Shown piece by piece: positions 33,564 to 41,932 of a stretch of DNA of 46,159 bases; the stretch's first letter is position 1, and each line of letters starts with the position of its first letter. The position numbers and the translations under genes are program-made. The DNA lies in the NCBI RefSeq assembly GCF_008011855.1, contig NZ_VOUX01000024.1, forward strand, positions 1 through 46,159, written 5' to 3'. Under the pieces are notes generated by a model. The model saw only the letters and a program-made list of their open reading frames with translations, was not told the origin of the DNA and did no database searches. The DNA is from Serratia bockelmannii. GTDB taxonomy: Bacteria; Pseudomonadota; Gammaproteobacteria; Enterobacterales; Enterobacteriaceae.

Positions 33564-34679
33564 CTAGCGTGTGCCCACGAGGTCGTTGAGGTTTTGTGTG
33601 GCCAGAAGGATCAGGATCATGTAGCCAGCGTTGGTGCCCAATGCGATGTAAGAAAGCAAAGACGCCGTCCGCTTGATCCGGGCTACAGTTTGCACAAGCC
33701 AGGCACGTGCAAAATTTTCAATAATGATTTCAGCGTTATCGCCGTCGGTCAGCAGGACCAGTTTGTCGATAGCACGCGGGGAGGGGAATCCGTAGCCGGC
33801 ATTGCGCAACGCCAACCCGAGGTGGTCACCTTGCCTAACCTGACGCTGGGTAGCGGCCAATCGCTCATACAACCAGGGCGGTGCATAACGGCTCAGCATG
33901 TCGATGGCATCCTCCGTCTTCACCTGAGCACGCATCAACGCACTGAAATTAAGTAAAAAACCCACTCCCAGCACGTCGCGATACACGCTCCACGGCAATA
34001 GACGATCTAAAACATGCTGCCGCATCGTTCCAGTCAAGTTCGGCATTGACCAAACGACGAAGCCAATCAGCAGGAGTATCAACCCACCAAGAATAATTGC
34101 ATGATTGGCAAAGAATTCTGAGATGGTGCTGAGCCACCACAACGCCCCAGTCCAATTATCTCGGCCAGACAATGACTCCAGGCGGGGAAGGAAATAGACT
34201 GTGACCATCTTCATCATGGCAAACGAGATTGCCAGCAACAGCATCGGGTAGGCCAACGTGGACACCAATGCTGATTTCATATTCGCCATGCCCTGCACCA
34301 CGGTGATCGCCCGGTATAAGGCAGCAGCCAGGTTGCCGTCCTGAACGCCGGAACTGAGGATGGCGGCCTCCTGCCTGGGTATCCAGGACGCCAATCCCTG
34401 GTCGACTGACCGACCCTGACGCAGGGCACTGAGCATATCCTCCAGACAATAGACCACCGGCGGGCGTTTCTTGCCGAAGCTCCCTATCATTGAATTGATG
34501 GCTTTCTCAACTTTGAGGTTGTTGTCGAGCAGGAAAGCCAGATCCTCGTAGAGCGTCAGGCGGTCAGCGGTTGAGAACGTCTTTTGCGCCAACCAGCGCC
34601 CTACCGCTTCATTCATTGTTTCCGATGACGGCATCCTGTCCCGTAGCGCCGTCAACCGTTCGCGCAAACGGGAAATCAT
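33564..34679 (-). CDS. pilR: Pilus inner-membrane platform PilR (GspF-like)
   Basis: A 371-residue polytopic protein of the PilC/GspF class, the platform on which pilin subunits are assembled. Membrane spans lie at about 139-164, 191-210 and 343-365. The sequences YEDLAFLLDNNLKVEKAI and RQGRSVDQGLASWIP are typical of the family's cytoplasmic repeats, with a second copy around 240-330 (LLNFSALMRAQVKTEDAIDML). Its start overlaps the pilQ stop by 4 nt, in keeping with an ATPase-platform pair. Confidence 0.92.
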   Translation of the reverse strand: MISRLRERLTALRDRMPSSETMNEAVGRWLAQKTFSTADRLTLYEDLAFLLDNNLKVEKAINSMIGSFGKKRPPVVYCLEDMLSALRQGRSVDQGLASWIPRQEAAILSSGVQDGNLAAALYRAITVVQGMANMKSALVSTLAYPMLLLAISFAMMKMVTVYFLPRLESLSGRDNWTGALWWLSTISEFFANHAIILGGLILLLIGFVVWSMPNLTGTMRQHVLDRLLPWSVYRDVLGVGFLLNFSALMRAQVKTEDAIDMLSRYAPPWLYERLAATQRQVRQGDHLGLALRNAGYGFPSPRAIDKLVLLTDGDNAEIIIENFARAWLVQTVARIKRTASLLSYIALGTNAGYMILILLATQNLNDLVGTR

Positions 34680-36166
34680 GATGCAGCCTCCGGGGGTAAT
34701 AATGTCAGGCTGTCCTCGTCCAGCGGGCTGATATAGTCCGCATCAATCGGGTCGACCAATCCTTCATTGAGATAACGCATCAGGTGCTGACCGCGCGTGA
34801 TACCGCCCAGCTTGTTCACCCAATAACTGCGCGCAGCCAGTTTGCCCTCATGGCGAAACAGCTCCATGAATCTGGCATCGGGACGAATGACTTCAGCAAT
34901 GACCCGCCGGCCGATTACGCCTTTGTAACAGTGCTCACATCCCGCAGGATGGCGAAAAGCCAGCTTTTCGACCTGACAAAAGCGTTCAAGCAGCGCTCTT
35001 TTCTCCTCTCCCAGACTTGCTCTGACCGCCTCCCAGCGTTTCTTGCAGTGAGGGCACAACAGCTGCACCAGCCGCTGCGCGATTAAGCCAATCATGACTT
35101 GAGGGTCGGCCACCTGGCCCATGGGGATACCCAGAGTATCGGTCAGGCGATCAAGAATGCCGACCGCATCATTCGCATGCAGCGTGGTTTCCACCAGGTG
35201 TCCTGACTTGGCCGCCGTCAACGCAGACTTAACCGAGTTGGCATCACGAATTTCGCCGACAACCATGGCATCAGGATCTAGCCGTAATGCGGCAGAAATA
35301 GACCTGACCCAGGCACGGCTAACAGCATCCGGATCGTTTTTATCGGCAATGATGGGGGTTTGTACCGCCCCGATAATCAACCCTTCCGGAGGATCTTCCA
35401 GTGTCATCAGTCGTTTTCGATGCCCGGTAAACGACAGGTACATTTCGCTGAATGTACGTAGGGAGGTACTTTTCCCGGAACCGGTTGGGCCGGACAGGGT
35501 GATGACGCCTTCAGGGCGCGCCAGCATACGGCGAATAAGGGTTTGCTGTTCCGGTAGAAAACCCAGTTCGTCCAGCGTAGGCGGCGTTTTACCCTCATCG
35601 GGTAAAATGCGCATGACCACATACAGACCGAATTCTGCCGGCGTATGTGCATAACGCGCGCCGAAGAGCTGAAGCCCTTGCAGAAACTCTTTACGCACCC
35701 GCCCATCCTGAGCGCGATTGGGGTTAAAACTCTTCTCGGCCACATCGCACATCGACATCACAATCGTTGACGCCAGCGTCATCCCTTCCGCGCAATCCAG
35801 CGTTGTCACCGTTTCAAGATCGCCATGAACACGAAACTGCACCACCGTCACATCATTCATCCCGATCAGCAGATGAATATCACTGGCGCCTTTCATCTTG
35901 GCATCCTTGAAGAAGCTAATAATCTTCGCCTGTTGAACGGAATATTCGCTAGCGTTGGGGTTCTCAGTGAGCTGGCTTTGCTGCAACTCTTTCAGCTTGT
36001 CGAGCTGAACCCGCTTAACCTGCAGTCTGGGGTATTTTTTAAACGCGCCGGCAATCTCTGACGTGACGGCCAGACTATTATTGTGTGCGTCAGATACATA
36101 CAGCGTTGGGGCATCGGTATTGGCCAGATCTAAATGGATATAGGTTGAACCACGTTTCTCATACAT
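34676..36166 (-). CDS. pilQ: Pilus assembly ATPase PilQ (GspE-class)
   Basis: A 496-residue hexameric motor. Walker A GPTGSGKS is at 226-233; the Asp box (LEDPPEGLI), the Walker B segment (DAMVVGEIRDANSV) and the His box (GHLVETTLHANDAVG) follow. Two CxxC pairs, CPHC and CEHC, form the zinc site of GspE/PilB-type ATPases. In IncI systems PilQ is this ATPase; the secretin is PilN, the reverse of the type IVa naming. It starts 5 nt after pilP. Confidence 0.93.
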   Translation of the reverse strand: MYEKRGSTYIHLDLANTDAPTLYVSDAHNNSLAVTSEIAGAFKKYPRLQVKRVQLDKLKELQQSQLTENPNASEYSVQQAKIISFFKDAKMKGASDIHLLIGMNDVTVVQFRVHGDLETVTTLDCAEGMTLASTIVMSMCDVAEKSFNPNRAQDGRVRKEFLQGLQLFGARYAHTPAEFGLYVVMRILPDEGKTPPTLDELGFLPEQQTLIRRMLARPEGVITLSGPTGSGKSTSLRTFSEMYLSFTGHRKRLMTLEDPPEGLIIGAVQTPIIADKNDPDAVSRAWVRSISAALRLDPDAMVVGEIRDANSVKSALTAAKSGHLVETTLHANDAVGILDRLTDTLGIPMGQVADPQVMIGLIAQRLVQLLCPHCKKRWEAVRASLGEEKRALLERFCQVEKLAFRHPAGCEHCYKGVIGRRVIAEVIRPDARFMELFRHEGKLAARSYWVNKLGGITRGQHLMRYLNEGLVDPIDADYISPLDEDSLTLLPPEAAS

Positions 36167-36171
36167 ATGGG

Positions 36172-36744
36172 TTACCCCGCAAAGGAAAGAGAGACCAGTG
36201 TTTGGTTCTTCCCGGAGACCACGACTTCATTGATGTTGATCCGTTTAACAACGAACTCCGTACCCGGGATACGATTCCCCACCTGCACCGTAACCTGATT
36301 GCCGTTGCTGAGTGCCAGCACGGCCGTGAATCCTTTACCCGCTCCGGTGATCTCCACAATCTGCGGTGGAGCAGCATCTTGCACCGCGCCCTTGACCTCG
36401 GATTTGTTGTCCTGAGAAGGTGGCGCCGGGTTGAAAGGCTGATCCAGTGCACGGTCATACCCGTTCTTTTGCAGTTCATTCAGCGCCTTGGCCCTGGCCA
36501 GCTGGAGCTCGTACAGCACTGTCTCTGCCTGGATGACCTCCAGTTGCCCAAGATTTAACGCAAGCCCAGCCTCCGCGCGCGCGAACGTGGTCGGCAGAGG
36601 AAGATCCGCTGTCGTGGGTGGCTTCACCGTCGGTGAAGCGGGCGGGGCCGCCGGTATGTCAGCGACCGGTGCGGCGAAGACACTAGGTGCAATCAGCACT
36701 AGGCACAACGCCCAGGGCGTTACTCTGGATTTAGCGGTTGGCAT
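36172..36744 (-). CDS. pilP: Pilus biogenesis protein PilP
   Basis: A 190-residue exported protein. ATG 36744 is chosen because GAGGGA lies about 8 nt upstream; it overlaps the pilO stop by 14 nt. The signal peptide ends near residue 24 (LCLVLIAPSVFAA). A Pro-rich linker and a predicted coiled region (LGQLEVIQAETVLYELQLARAKALNELQ) precede a compact beta domain (VEITGAGKGFTAVLALSNGNQVTV). It belongs to the type IVb PilP family and probably bridges PilO and the secretin PilN. Confidence 0.88.
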   Translation of the reverse strand: MPTAKSRVTPWALCLVLIAPSVFAAPVADIPAAPPASPTVKPPTTADLPLPTTFARAEAGLALNLGQLEVIQAETVLYELQLARAKALNELQKNGYDRALDQPFNPAPPSQDNKSEVKGAVQDAAPPQIVEITGAGKGFTAVLALSNGNQVTVQVGNRIPGTEFVVKRININEVVVSGKNQTLVSLSFAG

Positions 36745-38029
36745 ACAGAAGTCCCTCAATGGTGTATTCCAGACGGTTGTTTTTTAGCGTGGTCGTGATG
36801 CTGGACGCCCTTATTCCACTGCTGTTGAAGCGCGTTGGTGCAAACAACCGATCGGGCGGAATATCAGTAATGAACGTGAAGCTGTAGGTACGCCACGGCA
36901 GATTTTGTACGTCGCCCTGTGTTAACTGCGTGCTTACGTCTACTTCGCTTAGGCGCAAGCGCGCATTGATACGCTGGGCATAACTGGTTAAGTGCTGAAT
37001 TTGTTGGCTACCCGGGAGAAGATCTTCGGGATGTTCAGGAGGAGAAAGTGGCACCGGTAATGCAAAAGAGGCGTCGTCTGCGCTACCGGGAATATTAAAA
37101 ACGGGTTGAATATCTGAACCATAGAGCACGGGTAACCGCAAGGCAAAATCCCCTACGGTTCCACCGTTCGGCAAGGTGTAGTGCAGTATGATTTTTCCCT
37201 GCGCATCACACGTTGCTGTATTGAAAACCCAGCCTGCAATAGAGATCTGTGCGTCTTTCCATACGCGACTGCAGGCACTGAGCATCGGTGGAAACCGCGG
37301 TTGTGTAGCCCAGGGTTTCAGGTTGTCGGCCGGGGCCTGTTGTGCCATCTGTTGCCTGGCCATCAGCGCGGCCTGAGCTGCTGCTATGCGCGCCTCTTCC
37401 TGGTGTTTCTCCCAGGCTGAATAACCCACATATCCGGCGCCCAGGGCCACTACTGCTATGCCCCAAAGCCACAGCACCTTCGGGTCATGAGTCTGACTCA
37501 GCCGGGCCCGGCGCAAACCGACCTTGCTATCGACCAAGTCGGTGAGCGATTTATCTTCCGTGTCTTCCCCAGGAAAGAAGCCGCCAGGAGCATATATCAT
37601 CCACCCCGCAGCAGGCGCCGAGGTGATCGCCAAAAAATTGGACACCGCAGTGCGTATAGCCGTTTCATCCCCCACGATGTCACCGAACGGGGAAAGCATG
37701 CCGTCACTGACAGCGACGAACCAGTATTGCCCGTTGGATAACGGGAAAACGCCATAACACGCCTCTGGCAATGCCGGCAGAACCGCCAATGCCATCGATG
37801 CCATCCCGCCTCTTTTTAGTGCAGCCTGGTCGGCGAGGTTAACAGTGCCCAGCAAGGTGCCTTGTGCCTGGCCGTCACCAGTTGGCAATGCTGCCCAATG
37901 CGTAGCCTTGGCCTCCTTAGCACGCAAACGCATGCTGCGGCGTCCGCGCAGCGGCAAATACTGCCAGTGCAACCCGGCCACAAGCCAGGCGCTCCCATTC
38001 TGCAGCGTATAGGTCGTCTGTTGTTTCAT
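36731..38029 (-). CDS. pilO: Pilus assembly protein PilO (PilO2 type)
   Basis: A 432-residue protein. About 180 residues of a cytoplasmic domain (GQYWFVAVSDGMLSPFGDIVGDE) come before one membrane span (about 188-206, WLWGIAVVALGAGYVGYSAW), a coiled linker (EEARIAAAQAALMARQQM) and a periplasmic domain with a Cys pair (ACSRVWKDA, ATCDAQG). This plan fits the IVb PilO2 family, which merges roles split among PilM, PilN and PilO in type IVa pili. Confidence 0.9.
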   Translation of the reverse strand: MKQQTTYTLQNGSAWLVAGLHWQYLPLRGRRSMRLRAKEAKATHWAALPTGDGQAQGTLLGTVNLADQAALKRGGMASMALAVLPALPEACYGVFPLSNGQYWFVAVSDGMLSPFGDIVGDETAIRTAVSNFLAITSAPAAGWMIYAPGGFFPGEDTEDKSLTDLVDSKVGLRRARLSQTHDPKVLWLWGIAVVALGAGYVGYSAWEKHQEEARIAAAQAALMARQQMAQQAPADNLKPWATQPRFPPMLSACSRVWKDAQISIAGWVFNTATCDAQGKIILHYTLPNGGTVGDFALRLPVLYGSDIQPVFNIPGSADDASFALPVPLSPPEHPEDLLPGSQQIQHLTSYAQRINARLRLSEVDVSTQLTQGDVQNLPWRTYSFTFITDIPPDRLFAPTRFNSSGIRASSITTTLKNNRLEYTIEGLLYANR

Positions 38030-38032
38030 GGC

Positions 38033-39664
38033 TTATCCCAAAATGACAGGGGTGATAAGAATGACCAGCATGGTTTTGTTATTTTCACCGTTGGCGCCGC
38101 CGCCAAGTCCAAAGAAACGGAAACTGCCGACGCCCTGGCGATTTGCGGTGTTGTTGAGAGATTGGTAACCACTGAGCACCAATGTTTGGCCGGATTGCAT
38201 AATGACGCGCTGGGTAAAGGTTTTGAGGCGTGTTTTCATCAACTCTACCGACGTTTTTTCGCTGGTGAACGTGCGCATGGTCGGGTCATCTGACATATTG
38301 ATCGCAAACTGCAGCTGCATTTTTGGCGACTGGGGCATCAGGAACGGCAGCACGGTCATGTTGAAACCGGTGGTGATCGTGGATTTGGTGATACTGCTCG
38401 ATGAACCGACGTTGGCCGTGTTCTCCGTAGTGACGTTGGACGCATAGTCCTGCTGCAGTGCAACCTGGATCGGCACAGCTGACAGGTTAGTGGTCATGCT
38501 CGAGGCCTCTGTCATCACGCTGACGTTCGCCTGTTCCGACAGGGCTTTGATAAAGGCTTTTGTGCCCGCCCCTTTGCCATCAAGAATTGACACCCCGCCA
38601 TTCAACGCATCGGAAGCCGCACCGGTAAATCCATTGGTCAGAGACAAGCCGACACTGCCACTGTTGAATACGGCGTTCCAATTAATGCCGTATTGATCCT
38701 GAGTGCGTTTTTCGACGCTGTAGACTTGCACGTTGAGCACGACCTGTCGGTTGAGCTCTTTATTGCGGTCTTCCAGATAACGGCCTATCTGCTCAAGAAC
38801 GCGCGGTGTATCCGTCACCGTCAGGACGCCGGCGGACAAATTCATGCGGCCGGTGCCGGGCGTTAACATCGACTTAATGGTATTGGTGACGTCCTCGTAA
38901 AGGCTGGATTTGATTTCCATTTCAGTGGCCTGAGAGGTATTAGAGTCACCACTGAGCCCACCGCCGCTGCTGTCGCCCGTCGCCCCCATCGATGAAGTGG
39001 TGCCGCTCACGGTTTTGGAGCCAAAACTCGCCTTGCTGTCCATGAACATGACCGGGAACGTCCGGGTATCGAGATAGAAAATGGCGATCCGGCCCTGCTC
39101 ATAACGCCATGACAACCCCAGGCGTGTGGTGACATTATCAAGCAATCCTCCTAACTCCCCCTGCCAGAACACGCCCCTGAGCGCAGTGCCACCACTGACG
39201 ACCGGCGCCGCGCGGGCAGATGAACCGCCCAACGTGGCTAATGGCACCAGCCCATTTGGGTCAGGCGCCGGGATGGGGCCACTTATCTGCTCAGTTTTGC
39301 CACCAGTCGGCGCCAATATAGCCTGCGCATCAGGCGTCACCACCACCGGCAAGCGACAACGCTTACTGATGAAAGCACTGACTTCCGCCAGCGTGATGCT
39401 CCCTGGGCGATTGATGGCCACAGCGCAAGGAGGAAGCAAACTATTGCTACCAGGCTGAGCATTTAACGGGTAAGGGTTGATCCACTGAGAGGTTAAATCC
39501 CGCACCACAGAGCCTTGTTTAAGGGCATGCAGATGCTTATCTGCCTGAGTTTCGTCCCGTGATACTCGATTATCGATCTTATCGATGCGCTCAAGCGGCG
39601 CACAGCCGGAAAGCAGCAAACACAACGTCGCCGCCACCCCGGTCAAGGGGAGGTGTTTTTTCAT
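38033..39664 (-). CDS. pilN: Outer-membrane secretin PilN (lipoprotein)
   Basis: A 543-residue secretin that forms the pore for the thin pilus. LLLSGC gives a lipobox with Cys21. An N-domain lies in the first half, and the secretin domain fills the C-terminal half: VVLNVQVYSVEKRTQDQYGINW, then VPIQVALQQDYASNV and FNMTVLPFLMPQSPKMQLQFAI, and the closing SGQTLVLSGYQ. A Gly/Ser-rich segment near 220-245 is a likely linker. It lies 3 nt before pilO. Confidence 0.93.
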   Translation of the reverse strand: MKKHLPLTGVAATLCLLLSGCAPLERIDKIDNRVSRDETQADKHLHALKQGSVVRDLTSQWINPYPLNAQPGSNSLLPPCAVAINRPGSITLAEVSAFISKRCRLPVVVTPDAQAILAPTGGKTEQISGPIPAPDPNGLVPLATLGGSSARAAPVVSGGTALRGVFWQGELGGLLDNVTTRLGLSWRYEQGRIAIFYLDTRTFPVMFMDSKASFGSKTVSGTTSSMGATGDSSGGGLSGDSNTSQATEMEIKSSLYEDVTNTIKSMLTPGTGRMNLSAGVLTVTDTPRVLEQIGRYLEDRNKELNRQVVLNVQVYSVEKRTQDQYGINWNAVFNSGSVGLSLTNGFTGAASDALNGGVSILDGKGAGTKAFIKALSEQANVSVMTEASSMTTNLSAVPIQVALQQDYASNVTTENTANVGSSSSITKSTITTGFNMTVLPFLMPQSPKMQLQFAINMSDDPTMRTFTSEKTSVELMKTRLKTFTQRVIMQSGQTLVLSGYQSLNNTANRQGVGSFRFFGLGGGANGENNKTMLVILITPVILG

Positions 39665-39685
39665 TGTTAACCTTATGAGGAGAGA

Positions 39686-40108
39686 TTAGTTGAGGTACAC
39701 CAGGCTGCCGTCAATAATGCTCGCCGGCACATTGACCTGCATGTCATTACCAAAGCTGTCGATAAGTCGTCTTTCGACGACTTTTCCAACCAGCGCGGAA
39801 TGTCGGCTCTGCGCCAACAATGCGGCCATCAACCCAGGTTGATCTGGCTGATAGACATACACACGGTCAGCCTGCAGAACATTGCGCACCCCAGCAACGG
39901 ATGACCAGCCAAAGGCGCTATCGGGGATCACGCCGTCTTTTTGTTCAGGATGGATATAGCGCCAGTCGTTTATCGCATTAAGATATTGCACCGTGTTGCG
40001 CGCCTGCAGGGAAAGTGTCTGATCCTCTAGGGATACCGGGGGTTCTTGCTGTGGCGGATCCAGCCAGACAATCATTCCTATGAATATGGCAAAGAGCCAA
40101 TAAATCAT
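39686..40108 (-). CDS. pilM: Pilus protein PilM
   Basis: A 140-residue protein anchored by an N-terminal span (about 2-16, IYWLFAIFIGMIVW). The rest, with LSLQARNTVQYLNAINDW and ADRVYVYQPDQPGLMAALLAQSRHSALVG, is the PilM profile of IncI1-type thin pili (similar length). The product is required for pilus formation in R64, but its precise job is unknown to me. Its first base overlaps the pilL stop. Confidence 0.88.
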   Translation of the reverse strand: MIYWLFAIFIGMIVWLDPPQQEPPVSLEDQTLSLQARNTVQYLNAINDWRYIHPEQKDGVIPDSAFGWSSVAGVRNVLQADRVYVYQPDQPGLMAALLAQSRHSALVGKVVERRLIDSFGNDMQVNVPASIIDGSLVYLN

Positions 40109-41088
40109 CAGTGCACCTCTTTATCATCAACGGAGATAACACACTGAAGAGGACGGATGCCTGCATACAGTGGCACTTGAGCCGTTCCATAAAGAGTAAA
40201 CAGACTGTTTAGCGCATCGCGGAAGGAACCTTCGAATTGCAATGGCGCATCAATCCGATAGTTAACTGGCGTCGACCAGGCAACCGTCCAGTGTGAGATC
40301 CCCGGTTGGTTACATGCTTCGCTGGCTGCCCAGTTGAACAGGGTATCTTTGAGCGTGTTGCCAGCATCTATTCGCCAATGTTGCTTTTGAGGGACGACAA
40401 TCACTTTCTTGGATGTATTGGCTGTTGGTGCTGGTGTCACCGCTTGCTTTGAATCTGCCGATTTACCGCCACTGAAGGGGTTGCGGCCGCGAGTTACTGA
40501 TTGAGGTGATGCGCTTGGGGTTACTGCCTTTGACTTGATCGTAGTTGCAACTTTAAATGCTTCTGTTTTGTTCGCAATGGATACTCGGTGCAGAGAAGTA
40601 TCAATCAGTGCCACTTTTCCTTGTCTTTCCAACAGCTGATTCAATGCATCAACCCAGGTGACGCCGCCACGCCATTCCTGAGGTGTTTGCTCATCAGGGT
40701 GAAGGTCCTGGGAAAAGCTCAGCGTCCAACCAGTCGGCACAATTTTACGTAATGCATCGCGCAATGACGACGCACTTCCGGCCCCCGCCAGGGTCGAAGG
40801 TGGTGGTGCATTGCCTACGAAACGTAGTGCTGTCATCGACGCGCTCAACTTCTGACCCGCCAGTGCAGAAGGGCTCGTTGATATGATTTGTTTACCAGGT
40901 GCTTTTGTTTGTTTTACGCGAGTCACCGCAGCCAGCTCATTTTGGGCCTGTTGTAGAGGCGACACTTGCGCTTCGATTAGCGTTGTTACTAACTGCTGGG
41001 CAGTGATCGCAGACCTTTCTGAATGGTTGTTAATAGAGCATCCGCCCAATACAGCGGGTGCTAAAACGACGGGTAGCCATTTTTTCAC
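40108..41088 (-). CDS. pilL: Pilus lipoprotein PilL
   Basis: A 326-residue lipoprotein: LAPAVLGGC gives Cys17. A disordered Lys/Ser/Pro-rich middle (about 175-230) links two domains. The first (GTGWTLSFSQDLHPDEQTPQEWRGGVTWVDALNQLLERQ-like) and last (HWRIDAGNTLKDTLFNWAASEACNQPGISHWTVAW) resemble TcpQ-type secretin-helper domains. PilL opens the R64 pil operon; here it is preceded by an 85-residue ORF instead of pilI-J-K. Confidence 0.88.
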   Translation of the reverse strand: MKKWLPVVLAPAVLGGCSINNHSERSAITAQQLVTTLIEAQVSPLQQAQNELAAVTRVKQTKAPGKQIISTSPSALAGQKLSASMTALRFVGNAPPPSTLAGAGSASSLRDALRKIVPTGWTLSFSQDLHPDEQTPQEWRGGVTWVDALNQLLERQGKVALIDTSLHRVSIANKTEAFKVATTIKSKAVTPSASPQSVTRGRNPFSGGKSADSKQAVTPAPTANTSKKVIVVPQKQHWRIDAGNTLKDTLFNWAASEACNQPGISHWTVAWSTPVNYRIDAPLQFEGSFRDALNSLFTLYGTAQVPLYAGIRPLQCVISVDDKEVH

Positions 41089-41100
41089 GTTTATACCTCG

Positions 41101-41358
41101 CTATGAATCGCTTCCACGCTTGTTAACCGGTTGTGGACGGCGCCCCCGACGAGGTTGCTTAACCTTGTCGAGTACGCACTGAGCCAGCCGTTGACTATCG
41201 ATTTGATGGGCTAACTCAAGAATGGCGTGAAGAACGTCTCTGCAGGCTACCGGGCGTTCAAGGATCGCGGTGAGGTTTACAGCCTGCTCGTTCAACATGT
41301 TGTTATGTTTTGGCGCGATGGAATAGGTCTGGCGCGTAGCCATGGCGCGTTGTGTCAT
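41101..41358 (-). CDS. Hypothetical basic protein ahead of pilL (85 aa)
   Basis: MTQRAMATRQTYSIAPKHNN begins an 85-residue, very basic protein ending in an RRGRRPQPVNKRG tail, consistent with nucleic-acid binding. The middle (VACRDVLHAILELAHQIDSQRLAQCVLDKV) looks helical. I do not recognise it. ATG 41358 has GAGG about 8 nt upstream; an upstream in-frame ATG at 41382 is less likely. It is the first gene past the terminator and lies 12 nt before pilL. A regulatory part for the pil operon is possible, though unproven. Confidence 0.6.
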   Translation of the reverse strand: MTQRAMATRQTYSIAPKHNNMLNEQAVNLTAILERPVACRDVLHAILELAHQIDSQRLAQCVLDKVKQPRRGRRPQPVNKRGSDS

Positions 41359-41387
41359 CAGAGACCTCAGCTTGAGATGCAATCAGC

Positions 41388-41420
41388 ATAAAAAAAGCCC
41401 CTTCAGATACCTGAAGGGGC
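41388..41420 (-). terminator. Rho-independent terminator between the NusG-like gene and the pil operon
   Basis: On the minus strand GCCCCTTCAG and CTGAAGGGGC pair perfectly (10 bp, 4-nt loop; 41397-41420), then seven T follow. It lies 32 nt past the stop of the NusG-like gene and about 30 nt before the next start codon, leaving little room for a new promoter. Read-through controlled by the NusG-like protein is a natural hypothesis. Confidence 0.92.
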
Positions 41421-41452
41421 AAGGAGCTATCTATGGAGTTGTAACAGAGGGA

Positions 41453-41932
41453 CTATTTTAGAGCGTCTATAAATGCATGGAGCATTGCGCTACGCGTCTC
41501 ACCATCATGCTCATTCGCGAGCGCTTGAATTTGTTGGCGCTGACGATGCGATAGATGCGCACGTGCAACGTGTTTCTTCCTTTGCCTGCGTTCTGATGAA
41601 AAAGCTTGGACGCAGACTGGGAGCTCCATTACTTCTTCAATCGCAGCTTCTCGAATCGGAGTGATGGTTCCGGCAAACCGTACAAGGTGGCTGATACCGG
41701 GGCAAGACTCGACTTTAGACGAGTGGAAAATTTCTGGGTCAAAGCAGACAAACATATAGCCAGGAAAAAGAGGCTCGATCACCTTTTTCTGCTGGCCAGG
41801 GCGGTCAGCTCGAGGGCGAAAAGAAAACATCAACGGGCTGAAAGCCATAATGTTGCGGCGTTCAAGCATCATCTGTGCTTTGAATATATTGTCTTTGCCT
41901 GGTTTTAGCGCGGCGAGATACCAGCCTTCCAT
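41453..41932 (-). CDS. NusG/RfaH-like transcription antiterminator (TraB/ActX-type)
   Basis: A 159-residue protein with a NusG N-terminal domain: GWYLAALKPGKDNIFKAQMMLERR, then PLFPGYMFVCFD and GISHLVRFAG. The usual C-terminal KOW domain is not evident; instead there is a basic helical tail (RRQRKKHVARAHLSHRQRQQ). Plasmid NusG paralogues of this type (IncI TraB, IncX ActX) activate transfer operons. GGGAG lies 6 nt before ATG 41932. It heads the whole minus-strand pil/tra cluster, upstream of an intrinsic terminator, the expected place for a protein that lets polymerase read 30 kb. Confidence 0.85.
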   Translation of the reverse strand: MEGWYLAALKPGKDNIFKAQMMLERRNIMAFSPLMFSFRPRADRPGQQKKVIEPLFPGYMFVCFDPEIFHSSKVESCPGISHLVRFAGTITPIREAAIEEVMELPVCVQAFSSERRQRKKHVARAHLSHRQRQQIQALANEHDGETRSAMLHAFIDALK

